Assembly: GCF_003023845.1 (NCBI RefSeq)
Contig: NZ_PYFT01000001.1
Location: 1,736,001 to 1,800,000, forward strand
Source of the DNA: Adhaeribacter arboris
Lineage (GTDB): Bacteria; Bacteroidota; Bacteroidia; Cytophagales; Hymenobacteraceae
Length of the DNA stretch: 64,000 bases
Reading direction: 5' to 3'
Positions 17,169 through 25,694 of the stretch are shown in pieces (within the stretch, counting starts at the first letter, position 1; each line of letters starts with the position of its first letter). The notes under the pieces were generated by a model. That model was given only the letters and a program-made list of their open reading frames with translations, was not told where the DNA came from and made no database searches. A program made the position numbers and the translations under genes.

Positions 17169-19793
17169 CTACTCCACTAATACCCGACGATCTTGGATAA
17201 CTCTAAAATTTTCTACTAATTTAATTGCTTCTGATATTTGTTCGGAGAAGATACAAACAAATGAGTCGCGCGTAGCATTCTCTAGTGCGTACGCAATAGC
17301 ACGCATTTCCTCGGGAATTATTTTTACTTCCTTCTCGCCGTAATAATTAACTCCTTGCGTGAGCAGGCTGATAATCTCTTCCGGACTCGCACCGCGTAAA
17401 TCCTCATCCTGTCGGATAATAATCTCGTCGAACAACTCACCGGCCATTTTACCTAATTCTATTGTATCTTCTGGCCGGCGATCCCCTACTCCGGCAATTA
17501 TTCCCACTTTACGGGCCGCATGCGTGTTTTTTAAAAATTCACCAATAGCTTTCAATCCGGCCGCATTATGCGCATAATCAACCAGAACCTCAAAATTAGA
17601 GAATTTAAATAAATTCATCCGTCCGGGTGTTTTAGCGGGAGATGGTATAAAAGTGCGCAACGCGGTTTTAATATCATCGACGGCTACGTGCGATACATAA
17701 GCAGCTAAAGTGGCCGCTAATACGTTTTCGATGTTAAAACGAGCTCGTCCCCCGAAAGTTAAAGGAATATCGGCTACCCGGTCTATCCGGATTTTATAAC
17801 TATTTTTAAAAATGGAAATGTATCCGTTTTCGAGTACCGCCGCTAAACCTCCTTTTGAGATATGTTTTAGAATTCGGGGATTATTTTCATCTAAACTAAA
17901 ATACCCAATTTTACAACTGAGTTCTTTACCTATGGCATACACCAAATTATCATCCGCGTTTAGAATAGCATACCCATCGGGAACTACTGTTTTAGGAACC
18001 ACTGCTTTTACTCGAGCCATATCTTCTAGGGTGTTAATGTCTTTTAACCCTAAATGGTCAGCGGCTACATTCGTTACAATGCCTACATCACAGTGCTGAA
18101 ATCCTAAACCGGAACGTAACATCCCGCCCCGGGCACACTCCAGCACCGCGAAATTTACGGTTGGGTCTTTCAAAACAAATTCGGTACTACGGGCACCAGT
18201 GGTGTCGCCTTTTTCCAGCATCCGGTCCTGAATGTAAATACCATCGGTAGTAGTAAAACCTACCTGATAACCACAAGATTTAATAATATGGGCGGTTAAG
18301 CGGGTAGTTGTCGTTTTACCGTTGGTTCCTGTTACCGCAATAATTGGGATGCGGGAGGGGCAACCTCGAGGGAACAACATATCAATAACAGGCTCGGCCA
18401 CGTTGCGGGGTAAACCATCCGTAGGCGAAATATGCATCCGGAAACCAGGGGCTGCATTCACTTCTAATACAGCTCCGCGCGCTTCGTTCAGGGGAATGGC
18501 AATATCGGTCGTCATTACGTCGATGCCGCATACATCCAGACCAATTATGCCGGCAATCCGTTCGGCCATAAGTACATTATAAGGATCAATAATATCGGTA
18601 ACGTCCGTAGCTGTTCCGCCCGTGCTAATATTAGCCGTACTTTTAAGATAAAGAATTTCACCGGCAGATAAGACCGATTTAGTGGTTAATTCTTTATCTC
18701 GTAAAATGGCATTGGTTTGTTTATCTACTTTAATTTTAGTAAGCACTTTTTCGTGCCCCACTCCGCGTCGTGGATCTTCGTTTACCTTATCAATTAGTTC
18801 CTGGATTGTAGAAACCCCGTCTCCTACCACCATAGCCGGAGTACGCTTCGCAGCGGCCACAAATTTCTTGTTTATTACGAGTAACCGAAAATCAAATCCT
18901 TCGATAAATTGCTCTACTATTACAGCCTCCGAATACCTTTGCGCCTCGTTTAATCCTTTTAAAGCATCTTTCCAATTTTTAATGTTAATCGTGGCACCTT
19001 TGCCATGATTGCCATCTAAGGGTTTAATAACCATCGGATAGCCTAACTCGGTTACCGCCTTTTTCAGTTCCGTGGCATCGTATACAGTAGTACCTTGAGG
19101 GACAGGCACTCCCCCTTCCCGGAGCATATCTTTGGTTGCGTTTTTATCACCGGCTAACTCCACGGCAAAAACCGAAGTACGGCAGGTCATAGTGGCCTGA
19201 ATGCGCTTCTGGTTCACGCCATAACCTAACTGAATAAGAGAGTTTTTATTCAGCCGAATAAAAGGTATATTCCGGCTCACTGCTTCTGCCACAATGGAAT
19301 ACGTACTCGGACCAATGTGTTCATCTTCCCGGATTTCGTGCAGCCGGTCAATGTCGCGTTGCAAATTGTATTTAGTACCTTTAATTAAAGCTTCGGTAAT
19401 CTTCACCGCTGCACGGGCCGCATACTCTCCCGCCCGCTCTTCACTGTAAGAAAACAGCACATAATCCATGCTTTGATCCGGTGAGGGCATGGTTCGACCA
19501 AAGCCACAATCCATACCGCCTAAATTTTGCAGCTCCAGCGCGATATGTTCTATAACGTAGCTAAGCTTAGCTCCTTCTCTGACTATTTTAAAAAACCCCC
19601 CTTCTACTCCTTCAGCGCTCCGGTGCTCATATAAACCCGGAAACATTTGCTCCAGACGATCAGCAAATCCATTTAAGCTATTCGTTAACACACCGCTGTA
19701 TTCGTTTAAATTTATCTTTAAAACTATAATCCTCGGATGTTTTACGGACCAATAATTAGGACCACGCATGATCCTTAAATCGACGATTTCCAT
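17169..19793 (-). CDS. cphA: Cyanophycin synthetase
   Basis: Polymerises aspartate and arginine into cyanophycin (multi-L-arginyl-poly-L-aspartate), a nitrogen/carbon reserve, using two ATP per dipeptide. It is 874 residues, full CphA1 length. An N-terminal domain beginning 'LRIMRGPNYWSVKHP' is followed by the ATP-grasp domain (about 215-475) with the 'GNHGKGA' loop at 261-267 and 'LEVNAAPGFRMH'. A Mur ligase-like domain (from about 480) has the P-loop 'GTNGKTTTTR' at 489-498 and the C-terminal domain 'VDYAHNAAGLKAI'. Both catalytic halves look intact. It lies 57 nt after cphB on the same strand. Confidence 0.96.
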   Translation of the reverse strand: MEIVDLRIMRGPNYWSVKHPRIIVLKINLNEYSGVLTNSLNGFADRLEQMFPGLYEHRSAEGVEGGFFKIVREGAKLSYVIEHIALELQNLGGMDCGFGRTMPSPDQSMDYVLFSYSEERAGEYAARAAVKITEALIKGTKYNLQRDIDRLHEIREDEHIGPSTYSIVAEAVSRNIPFIRLNKNSLIQLGYGVNQKRIQATMTCRTSVFAVELAGDKNATKDMLREGGVPVPQGTTVYDATELKKAVTELGYPMVIKPLDGNHGKGATINIKNWKDALKGLNEAQRYSEAVIVEQFIEGFDFRLLVINKKFVAAAKRTPAMVVGDGVSTIQELIDKVNEDPRRGVGHEKVLTKIKVDKQTNAILRDKELTTKSVLSAGEILYLKSTANISTGGTATDVTDIIDPYNVLMAERIAGIIGLDVCGIDVMTTDIAIPLNEARGAVLEVNAAPGFRMHISPTDGLPRNVAEPVIDMLFPRGCPSRIPIIAVTGTNGKTTTTRLTAHIIKSCGYQVGFTTTDGIYIQDRMLEKGDTTGARSTEFVLKDPTVNFAVLECARGGMLRSGLGFQHCDVGIVTNVAADHLGLKDINTLEDMARVKAVVPKTVVPDGYAILNADDNLVYAIGKELSCKIGYFSLDENNPRILKHISKGGLAAVLENGYISIFKNSYKIRIDRVADIPLTFGGRARFNIENVLAATLAAYVSHVAVDDIKTALRTFIPSPAKTPGRMNLFKFSNFEVLVDYAHNAAGLKAIGEFLKNTHAARKVGIIAGVGDRRPEDTIELGKMAGELFDEIIIRQDEDLRGASPEEIISLLTQGVNYYGEKEVKIIPEEMRAIAYALENATRDSFVCIFSEQISEAIKLVENFRVIQDRRVLVE

Positions 19794-19850
19794 GAATGGG
19801 AATATTATTTATATTTTCAAATCAAAAATTAATTTTTCTTCTCGGGATTC

Positions 19851-20744
19851 TTATTTATGATAGCTTTCCGCAGTAGTAATTTGGTATTGATCGCCTTTTC
19901 CCAGCATATGAACAATTAAATTGCGGATAGTTACCGGGGCACCAGTATGTACTATATGTACGTTAGTTTCGGTAGTGAGGTGTCCGTCGACAATAACAAT
20001 TAAGCCGCTCCCAATTACTTCTAAATTCCGCCCTTCCCGTACAATTACACCGGTATCTTCTTCCAAACCAATGCCAATGCATCCCGGATTAGTAGCAATA
20101 GCCTGGGTCATGCGTACAATACGGCCCCGGGCAATAAAATGAGTATCAATAGCAATATCTCGCAAGAATTCCAATCCGGTAGTTATTCGTACATCGCCTT
20201 TTAAAATACCACTATCGGCAGAGGCTCCTTCATAAATCATGGGAGTGGACAGGGCTGTTGCTCCGGCACTAGTACCTGCAATTACAATATCATCGTAGGT
20301 ATACCGATGTTTGAGAAGGGTTAAGAAATCGGTACCTCCCAAAATAGCGGTTAAGCGTAGCTGATCTCCCCCCGTAAACATAACGCCATTAGCTTGTTCA
20401 ATCAGGTCCATATATTCTGGTTTGCTAACGTCTTCCCGGCAACGTATATCTATAACCTTTACATTGGTTAATCCTAATTCTTTAAAAGCTTTTATATAAT
20501 CTTCTGCCGATTCCTCGGGTACAGAACTAGCCGTAGGAACCACGACCACTAATGGATTTTCGCCCTTTAACTCGCTTTTAAAACAATTTAAAATACCTAA
20601 TTCAACAAAATTCGCATTATTATCCTGATTGGAACCTTCCTCGGGAGCCTGTCCTTTATTTTCCTTTCCGCCAATGGCAATTAAAACACCTTTAGGAGTT
20701 GGGCATTCCGAACTTTGTTCTAACGCTTTCCGCTTTTTTGTCAT
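19851..20744 (-). CDS. cphB: Cyanophycinase
   Basis: A serine peptidase (S51 family) that cuts cyanophycin to beta-Asp-Arg dipeptides. It is 297 residues. The nucleophile elbow 'GTSAGA' is at 157-162 with Ser159, and the upstream 'FTGGDQLRL' segment (123-131) is conserved. The N terminus has a polar insertion (about 29-45) between 'LIAIGGKE' and 'FVELGIL'. No signal peptide is seen, so it is cytoplasmic. It is the first gene of the cphB-cphA pair, so degradation and synthesis are encoded together. Confidence 0.95.
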   Translation of the reverse strand: MTKKRKALEQSSECPTPKGVLIAIGGKENKGQAPEEGSNQDNNANFVELGILNCFKSELKGENPLVVVVPTASSVPEESAEDYIKAFKELGLTNVKVIDIRCREDVSKPEYMDLIEQANGVMFTGGDQLRLTAILGGTDFLTLLKHRYTYDDIVIAGTSAGATALSTPMIYEGASADSGILKGDVRITTGLEFLRDIAIDTHFIARGRIVRMTQAIATNPGCIGIGLEEDTGVIVREGRNLEVIGSGLIVIVDGHLTTETNVHIVHTGAPVTIRNLIVHMLGKGDQYQITTAESYHK

Positions 20745-20886
20745 AGTAGGATTAACTTATTCTAATAATTTAAATCTAACAGTAGCTTTTGGCACCTATT
20801 TATTTAATTCATTTTGGCTTGCAGATAAAATACGCAGCCTAAAGAGAAAAGATAATCTAAAAACAAGGTTGGGTATTTAATGCGTT

Positions 20887-20997
20887 ATGCACGTATTTAT
20901 ACGGAAAATTATAAAAAGAACAGATCCAATAATCTTGCATTACATATTTGTACTATTCATTTTGTTTTCTGTAATAATTGGATGCAGAGGGGAATGA
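20887..20997 (+). CDS. Possible 36-residue membrane or lipoprotein-like peptide, or remnant
   Basis: The intergenic region upstream of cphB holds a plus-strand ATG frame of 36 codons. It has a basic start ('MHVFIRKIIKR'), a hydrophobic stretch and a lipobox-like 'SVIIGC' just before a stop at 20995. The shape is that of a lipoprotein signal sequence with almost no mature part. It could be a truncated lipoprotein gene or chance. There is no promoter motif and no homology I recognise. Confidence 0.25.
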   Translation: MHVFIRKIIKRTDPIILHYIFVLFILFSVIIGCRGE

Positions 20998-21092
20998 TGG
21001 CGGAGCTCAACAGCAATTAAAGTCCACTCTTATTGACAAGCATAGGCTTCCATCACCAGGTAATACAACCAACTTTTTCAAAAATCAACTAT

Positions 21093-21434
21093 TTAGCGTT
21101 GGCGAATAAGGTGCAAGGCTTGCTCGTAAGTAAAAGCTACCGAAATAAACCGGTCTAAACCAGTTTCAAGAAAAACTGATTTAATAGTAGCTTTTAATTC
21201 AAATACAATAATTTTCTTTTTTCTATTTTGAAGTAATCTTTGATAGTGCAGTAAAGAGCGTAAACCAGCTATGCAAACATGCGTTAAGTTCTTACAATCT
21301 ACCAGAATGGCCGGAGTATCTGATTGCAGACATTGTTCCAATTGACGATTTAACGAAAGAATTGTATTTGTATCTACACAACCAATTAAAGTAATGAGGA
21401 AATGATCACGATGTGAAATAGTATTTACTTCCAT
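21093..21434 (-). CDS. STAS-domain protein (anti-sigma factor antagonist-like) lacking the phosphoserine
   Basis: The 113-residue protein is a single STAS domain: 'FLITLIGCVDTNTILSLNRQLEQCL', then 'AILVDCKNLTHVCIAGLRSLLHYQRLL' and a C-terminal helix. In SpoIIAA-type antagonists the sequence before the helix reads D-S-S-G-L. Here it is C-I-A-G-L (54-58), so the phosphorylatable serine is replaced by alanine. Such a protein could bind a partner constitutively. No anti-sigma kinase or sigma factor gene is adjacent. Confidence 0.8.
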   Translation of the reverse strand: MEVNTISHRDHFLITLIGCVDTNTILSLNRQLEQCLQSDTPAILVDCKNLTHVCIAGLRSLLHYQRLLQNRKKKIIVFELKATIKSVFLETGLDRFISVAFTYEQALHLIRQR

Positions 21435-21843
21435 TCTGCTTTTTAGCCTAAATGTTTATTAAACTCTCAGCCAGATTAATTTACTCTATAATTTCATTGC
21501 TGTCATATTACTTATTGAATACTAGTAAATTACTTATATCTAAATGAATATAGAAGCCGATAATTTACTGAATTTCAAAAAGCCGTGTTAATAGCAGTTA
21601 AATCAGTATTTATACTTCTTGCGTATAAACTAGAAAATTTAATTTTGTAATAAAGTTAGTATAGATCCAATAAAATAAGTGCGTAATTTCTAATTTATCC
21701 ATTTACTTTAATCTAATAAATAGGCCTAAAAAATACTTTCTTTCGTATAAGAGTTGATTGTCGTGTATAAAGTCAGTTTTAAATTGCATTATGCTGTTAC
21801 TTTCGCGTACACTACCCTTGTTTAGCTTTTAATCTATTTAAGA
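21435..21843. other. Divergent AT-rich intergenic region
   Basis: About 409 bp between the STAS gene and the divergent response regulator. It is AT-rich with no credible gene and no exact TAnnTTTG element; the closest is TACTTTCG at about 21797. It presumably contains the promoters of both genes. Confidence 0.4.
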
Positions 21844-22494
21844 ATGATTAAAATATTATTAGTAGATGATCACAAAATTATCAGGGATGGAATTCAATCT
21901 TTATTAAAAGACGAAGCAACCATTCAAGTAGTAGGAGAAGCTTCAAATGGCTTGGAGATGGTGGACTTTATACCTAACAACCCGGTTGATGTAATTTTGA
22001 TGGATTTAAACATGCCCTTGATGGATGGATTTGAGGGCACAAAATATATTCGGGAAAATTATCCGAACATAAAAATACTGGTACTATCCATGTTGGATCA
22101 CGAAAACTATATTTCAAAAGTGCTGGACTTGGGTGCCTCGGGGTATATTCTTAAAAATACCGGTCGCGAAGAGATGGTTTATGCCATTACTACCGTTGCC
22201 GCCGGTAATCAATTTATCTGCACCGAGATTGCTCTTAATCTACTAAAAAGGGTACAATCAACCGCCACTAAAACAGAAGCTAACGGCAGCCGGCAGCACG
22301 GTGATTTATCAAAACGCGAAATAGAAGTACTAAGGTTAATTGCCGAAGGATTTACTAACGCCGAGATTGCCGATAAGCTTTTCACCAGTAAGCGAACGAT
22401 CGAATCGCACCGACAGCATTTAATTGAAAAAACTCAGGCTAAAAATACCGCGGCTTTAGTAAAATTCGCTTTGGAAAAAGGCATTATTGATTAG
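21844..22494 (+). CDS. NarL/LuxR-family response regulator (orphan)
   Basis: The 216-residue protein has a receiver domain (1-120) with acidic pocket Asp8/Asp9, phospho-acceptor Asp54 in 'VILMDLNMP', Ser82 and Lys104. A C-terminal LuxR-type helix-turn-helix (about 150-216) reads 'LSKREIEVLRLIAEGFTNAEIADKLF'. All switch residues are present, so it should be phosphorylated, but no histidine kinase gene is nearby. It is followed by a dispersed repeat and the tRNA-Cys region. Confidence 0.93.
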   Translation: MIKILLVDDHKIIRDGIQSLLKDEATIQVVGEASNGLEMVDFIPNNPVDVILMDLNMPLMDGFEGTKYIRENYPNIKILVLSMLDHENYISKVLDLGASGYILKNTGREEMVYAITTVAAGNQFICTEIALNLLKRVQSTATKTEANGSRQHGDLSKREIEVLRLIAEGFTNAEIADKLFTSKRTIESHRQHLIEKTQAKNTAALVKFALEKGIID

Positions 22495-22502
22495 ACTAAT
22501 TG

Positions 22503-22537
22503 GTCCCTATTCGATGGTCGATAGTCCACGGTTGATC
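22503..22537 (+). repeat. Dispersed intergenic repeat, copy B
   Basis: Contains 'gtcgatagtccacggttgatc', close to the cores at 12451, 47576 and 52264. It starts 9 nt after the stop codon of the response regulator gene. Confidence 0.65.
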
Positions 22538-22569
22538 GTGTAAATACGCTCAATTTAAATAGCGCTCTG

Positions 22570-22632
22570 CGTTACCTCTACAATAAAAAAGGCTTGGTTT
22601 TTAACCAAGCCTTTTTTATTGTAGAGGTAACG
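22570..22632. terminator. Palindromic terminator behind tRNA-Cys that copies the tRNA acceptor strand
   Basis: A 30-bp perfect inverted repeat (22570-22599 against 22603-22632) with a 3-nt loop. On the minus strand the inner 9-bp GC-richer stem followed by six T residues is a standard intrinsic terminator for the tRNA. The outermost 7 bp repeat the tRNA 3' acceptor strand (CGTTACC) in inverted form. Confidence 0.8.
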
Positions 22633-22695
22633 AGCGGATTCGAACCGCTGTAGCAGCTTTTGCAGAGCTGAGCCTAGCCACTCGGCCACGTTACC
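22625..22695 (-). tRNA. tRNA-Cys (anticodon GCA)
   Basis: On the minus strand the acceptor stem GGTAACG pairs with CGTTACC. The anticodon arm is CAGCT-CTGCAAA-AGCTG, giving anticodon GCA. The T arm is AGCGG-TTCGAAT-CCGCT. Discriminator base is T and CCA is not encoded. Length is 71 nt. A full promoter lies just upstream and a terminator directly follows. Confidence 0.95.
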
Positions 22696-22710
22696 GTGTA
22701 TTTGCGAGTG

Positions 22711-22741
22711 CAAACATAGACATAAATTTGCGTGATTCAAA
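22711..22741 (-). promoter_or_regulatory. Complete Bacteroidota-type promoter for tRNA-Cys
   Basis: On the minus strand, TTTG (22738-22741), a 19-nt spacer, and TATGTTTG (22711-22718) match TTTG-N19-TAnnTTTG. The mature tRNA begins 15 nt after the -7 element, leaving a leader of only a few nucleotides. Confidence 0.75.
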
Positions 22742-22813
22742 ACGCTAAGCCGGGAAAATATTTTTTGTTAGTCTGTAAGTTAGGTATGTACCATTATTTA
22801 TTACGTTCATAAA

Positions 22814-22841
22814 AAAAGCGCTCTGAAAACAGAGCGCTTTT
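22814..22841. terminator. Terminator after rpsA
   Basis: A 12-bp perfect stem (22814-22825 against 22830-22841) with an AAAA loop. On the minus strand it ends in a run of T, 22 nt after the rpsA stop codon. Confidence 0.85.
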
Positions 22842-22862
22842 ATATTTTAATTAAAGCAAAAA

Positions 22863-24776
22863 CTATTCAGCCTCTGCTTCTTCGTCGGATGTCTCCGGTT
22901 TAGGGTTTTCCGTTGCTGCTTTAGCATCGGCCGCGGCCTGCAGCTTTTTAGCGCCAACTTCTTTTTCGTTATTCTGCATTTGCTCTCTTAAAGCCGAAAG
23001 TGCTTCCAGATCACCAAGAGTAGATTTTACTTCTTCTTTTTTCTTGATATCAACCGGCTTAGCACCTTGCTGAGTGGGAGCAGCACCTACTACCGGACTC
23101 GGTTTTTTCTTGGCAAACTTATCGGCTTTAGAGGCTTCTTCTCTCGCATCCAGGTAAACGTTGCTATGCGATAAAGTAATCTTACGATCTTCTTTCGAGA
23201 ACTCAACTACTTTAAAGTCTAAAGTCTCGCCAGCTTCGGCAACTGCACCATCTTCTTTAACCAGGTTTTTAGGATAAGCAAATCCTTCGATACCGTAAGG
23301 CAATTCCAGTACCGCACCCCGATCGCTCTTCTCGAGGATAGTAGCCCGGTGGATAGAACCTATGTGGAACACCGTTGCAAAAGTATCCCAAGGGTTTTCT
23401 TCCAGTTGCTTATGACCTAAAGCTAAACGGCGGTTTGGCACATCCAACTCTAATACTACTACGTCCAAGGTCTCGCCTACTTTCACGAACTCAGAAGGAT
23501 GTTTAATTTTCTTCGTCCAGGATAAATCGGAAACGTGTACTAAACCATCTACGCCTTCTTCTAACTCAATGAATAAGCCAAAGTTAGTCAGATTACGGAC
23601 AACCCCGGTATGCCGGGTTCCGACGGCGTACTTCTCTAATACATCTTGCTTGGTCCAAGGATCTTCGGTTAATTGCTTAATACCCAACGACATTTTGCGC
23701 TCGTCCCGGTCCAAGGTCAACACCACTGCTTCAATTTCATCGCCTTGCTTAATGAAGTCCTGCGGATTACGCAAGTGCTGCGACCAACTCATTTCGGAAA
23801 CGTGAATCAATCCTTCTACGCCAGGCAAAATTTCCAGGAAAGCACCGTAATCGGCTACGTTTACAATTTTACCTTTAACCCGGGAACCAACTTCAATGTC
23901 AGCCGATAAAGCATCCCATGGGTGAGGCGTTAATTGCTTCATACCCAACGAAATACGCTTTTTGTCCTCGTCGAAGTCTAAAACTACTACGTTTACTTTC
24001 TGGTCTAATTCCAGTACTTCTTGCGGATGGTTGATGCGGCCCCACGAAATATCGGTGATGTGCAGTAAACCATCTACCCCACCTAAATCGATAAACACCC
24101 CGAAATTAGTCATGTTCTTGATAACTCCTTCGAGTACCTGACCTTTTTCCAGGTTGTTCAGGATGCCCTGACGTTGCTGCTCCAGATCTTTCTCGATGAG
24201 TACCTTATGCGAAACAACTACGTTATCGAAAGCCGAATTAATTTTAACTACTTTAACTTCCATTTTCTTACCCACGAAAATATCAAAATCACGGATTGGC
24301 TTCACATCAATTTGAGAGCCGGGTAAGAAAGCTTCCACACCGTACAGGTCCATAATTAAACCACCTTTAGTCCGGCGTTTTACTAAACCTTCCAGTACTG
24401 TATCGTGCTCTAATGCTTTGTGAATATTGTCCCAAGCCTTCACAATTTTAGCTTTTTTCCGGGACAAGATTAATTGACCGTTAGGGTCTTCCTGATCTTC
24501 GATGAATACTTCTACTTCGTCACCGATTTTAATGTCGGGTTGATCGCGGAATTCAGAAAGGGGAACTAAACCATCTGATTTGAAACCGATGTTCAGAATA
24601 ACATCCCGATCGGTGATACCTACAATAGTACCTTTAATTACCTCTTCTTCCTGAACGGTATTCAGGGTATCGGAGTACATTTTTTCTAGTTCGGTCCGCT
24701 GATCTTTGGAATAAGCACCGCCAAACTTTTGGGATTCAAATTTATCCCAATCAAAATCATCAATATTTGCACTCAT
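22863..24776 (-). CDS. rpsA: 30S ribosomal protein S1
   Basis: Binds mRNA and helps it onto the 30S subunit, a role of special weight in Bacteroidota, which initiate largely without Shine-Dalgarno pairing. From 'MSANIDDFDW' (ATG at 24776) it is 637 residues. Six S1 OB-fold repeats can be followed, for example 'VIKGTIVGITDRDVIL', 'GVFIDLGGVDGLLHITD', 'GAFLEILPGVEGLIHVSE', 'GLFIELEEGVDGLVHVSD'. The first two are divergent (ribosome-binding type). The C-terminal 90 residues are a charged, low-complexity tail. A longer non-ATG start nine codons upstream is less likely. Confidence 0.96.
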   Translation of the reverse strand: MSANIDDFDWDKFESQKFGGAYSKDQRTELEKMYSDTLNTVQEEEVIKGTIVGITDRDVILNIGFKSDGLVPLSEFRDQPDIKIGDEVEVFIEDQEDPNGQLILSRKKAKIVKAWDNIHKALEHDTVLEGLVKRRTKGGLIMDLYGVEAFLPGSQIDVKPIRDFDIFVGKKMEVKVVKINSAFDNVVVSHKVLIEKDLEQQRQGILNNLEKGQVLEGVIKNMTNFGVFIDLGGVDGLLHITDISWGRINHPQEVLELDQKVNVVVLDFDEDKKRISLGMKQLTPHPWDALSADIEVGSRVKGKIVNVADYGAFLEILPGVEGLIHVSEMSWSQHLRNPQDFIKQGDEIEAVVLTLDRDERKMSLGIKQLTEDPWTKQDVLEKYAVGTRHTGVVRNLTNFGLFIELEEGVDGLVHVSDLSWTKKIKHPSEFVKVGETLDVVVLELDVPNRRLALGHKQLEENPWDTFATVFHIGSIHRATILEKSDRGAVLELPYGIEGFAYPKNLVKEDGAVAEAGETLDFKVVEFSKEDRKITLSHSNVYLDAREEASKADKFAKKKPSPVVGAAPTQQGAKPVDIKKKEEVKSTLGDLEALSALREQMQNNEKEVGAKKLQAAADAKAATENPKPETSDEEAEAE

Positions 24777-24839
24777 AAATAATAGCTCTGAAATACTAAC
24801 CAACAGCCGAGCTTTCTGCCGGTAATTTGTTTATAAAAC

Positions 24840-24885
24840 TTCCGGATTAGCCGGAACCATTCATTTTGAACGGACGGCAAAAGTA
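24840..24885 (-). promoter_or_regulatory. -7 element and leader hairpin of rpsA
   Basis: On the minus strand TACTTTTG (24878-24885) matches TAnnTTTG. The inferred leader of roughly 95 nt contains a hairpin with a 6-bp stem (24840-24845 against 24851-24856, ttccgg/ccggaa). No -33 element is evident. A regulatory role of the hairpin is speculation. Confidence 0.45.
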
Positions 24886-25104
24886 GTCAATTTGAGGGAA
24901 AAATAAAAATAATGTTTTGAAGTGACCGTGTAAGCCTTTGTGGTTGATTATGTTAACCACGAATCACTTTTTCTGTACTAACTAATATGTTATAGTAAGT
25001 ACAACTTAAAAAGCAAAACATTGCGCAACAGCTAAAGCTCACAAAATACTACTCGCTTTAGGTAGTAGAAAATATTCTGGCATAACGCATCATATGCCAT
25101 GTTA
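24886..25104. other. Intergenic region between rpsA and the HNH gene
   Basis: No gene seen. On the minus strand a weak hairpin (25047-25052 against 25062-25067) followed by TTTT could end transcription of the HNH gene. Confidence 0.35.
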
Positions 25105-25605
25105 CTAGTTCTTCGTGCGCAAATAAGTATGCCAACTAGTATCAATAGTATCGGAATGTAAAACCAGGAAGGAGGTTAAACTAGGCTTTTTCGGTTTTTG
25201 CTTTAATTGCATATTGGCTTCCTCCGGCGTACGATCCCCTTTTCGGGTATTACAACGCATACAAGCCGTACCTAAATTCGTCCAATTCGATTCTCCTCCC
25301 CTGGATCGCGGAATAATATGATCGATGGTTAAATTTTTAGTAGAATCGCAGTACAAACAGCGAAACTGATCGCGGCGCATAATATTCTGGCGGCTAAGGG
25401 CAATGCCCTTATAAGGCACATTTACGTAGCGTTGCAACCGAATAATGGAGGGTACCGGAAATGATTTGCTAACTGTACGCAAAGCGCCCTTCCGTTTTTC
25501 TACTAATTCGGCTTTATCCAGAAATAATAAAATAAAAGCTTTATGAATACTGCAAAGAGAAATAGCGGAATAATCTTGATTAAGAATTAGTACTTTCTGA
25601 TCCAT
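25105..25605 (-). CDS. HNH endonuclease family protein
   Basis: The 166-residue protein has a central HNH domain: zinc-binding Cys83 and Cys86 ('CLYC'), the catalytic 'IDHIIPRSRGG' with His96, Asn in 'NWTNL', and Cys115/Cys118-Asn119 ('CMRCN'). The N-terminal 60 residues ('VLILNQDYSAISLCSIHKAF') are typical of the widespread chromosomal stand-alone HNH family. Its cellular role is not established; nothing nearby suggests a mobile element. Confidence 0.9.
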   Translation of the reverse strand: MDQKVLILNQDYSAISLCSIHKAFILLFLDKAELVEKRKGALRTVSKSFPVPSIIRLQRYVNVPYKGIALSRQNIMRRDQFRCLYCDSTKNLTIDHIIPRSRGGESNWTNLGTACMRCNTRKGDRTPEEANMQLKQKPKKPSLTSFLVLHSDTIDTSWHTYLRTKN

Positions 25606-25694
25606 AAACGTGTAAGATGCTTGCCTAACCTACGTAATTTTCACTTGTTTAGCAAGAACAGGTGGTACATTTAAGAACAAAAAAGTTAAAGGAT

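Noticed and set aside
22555-22740. 61-residue minus-strand frame over tRNA-Cys
   Set aside because: It simply translates the tRNA, its promoter and the terminator palindrome.
25105-25605. HNH endonuclease as a homing or phage element
   Set aside because: It is a common stand-alone chromosomal family, with housekeeping neighbours and no intron, intein or repeats around it.
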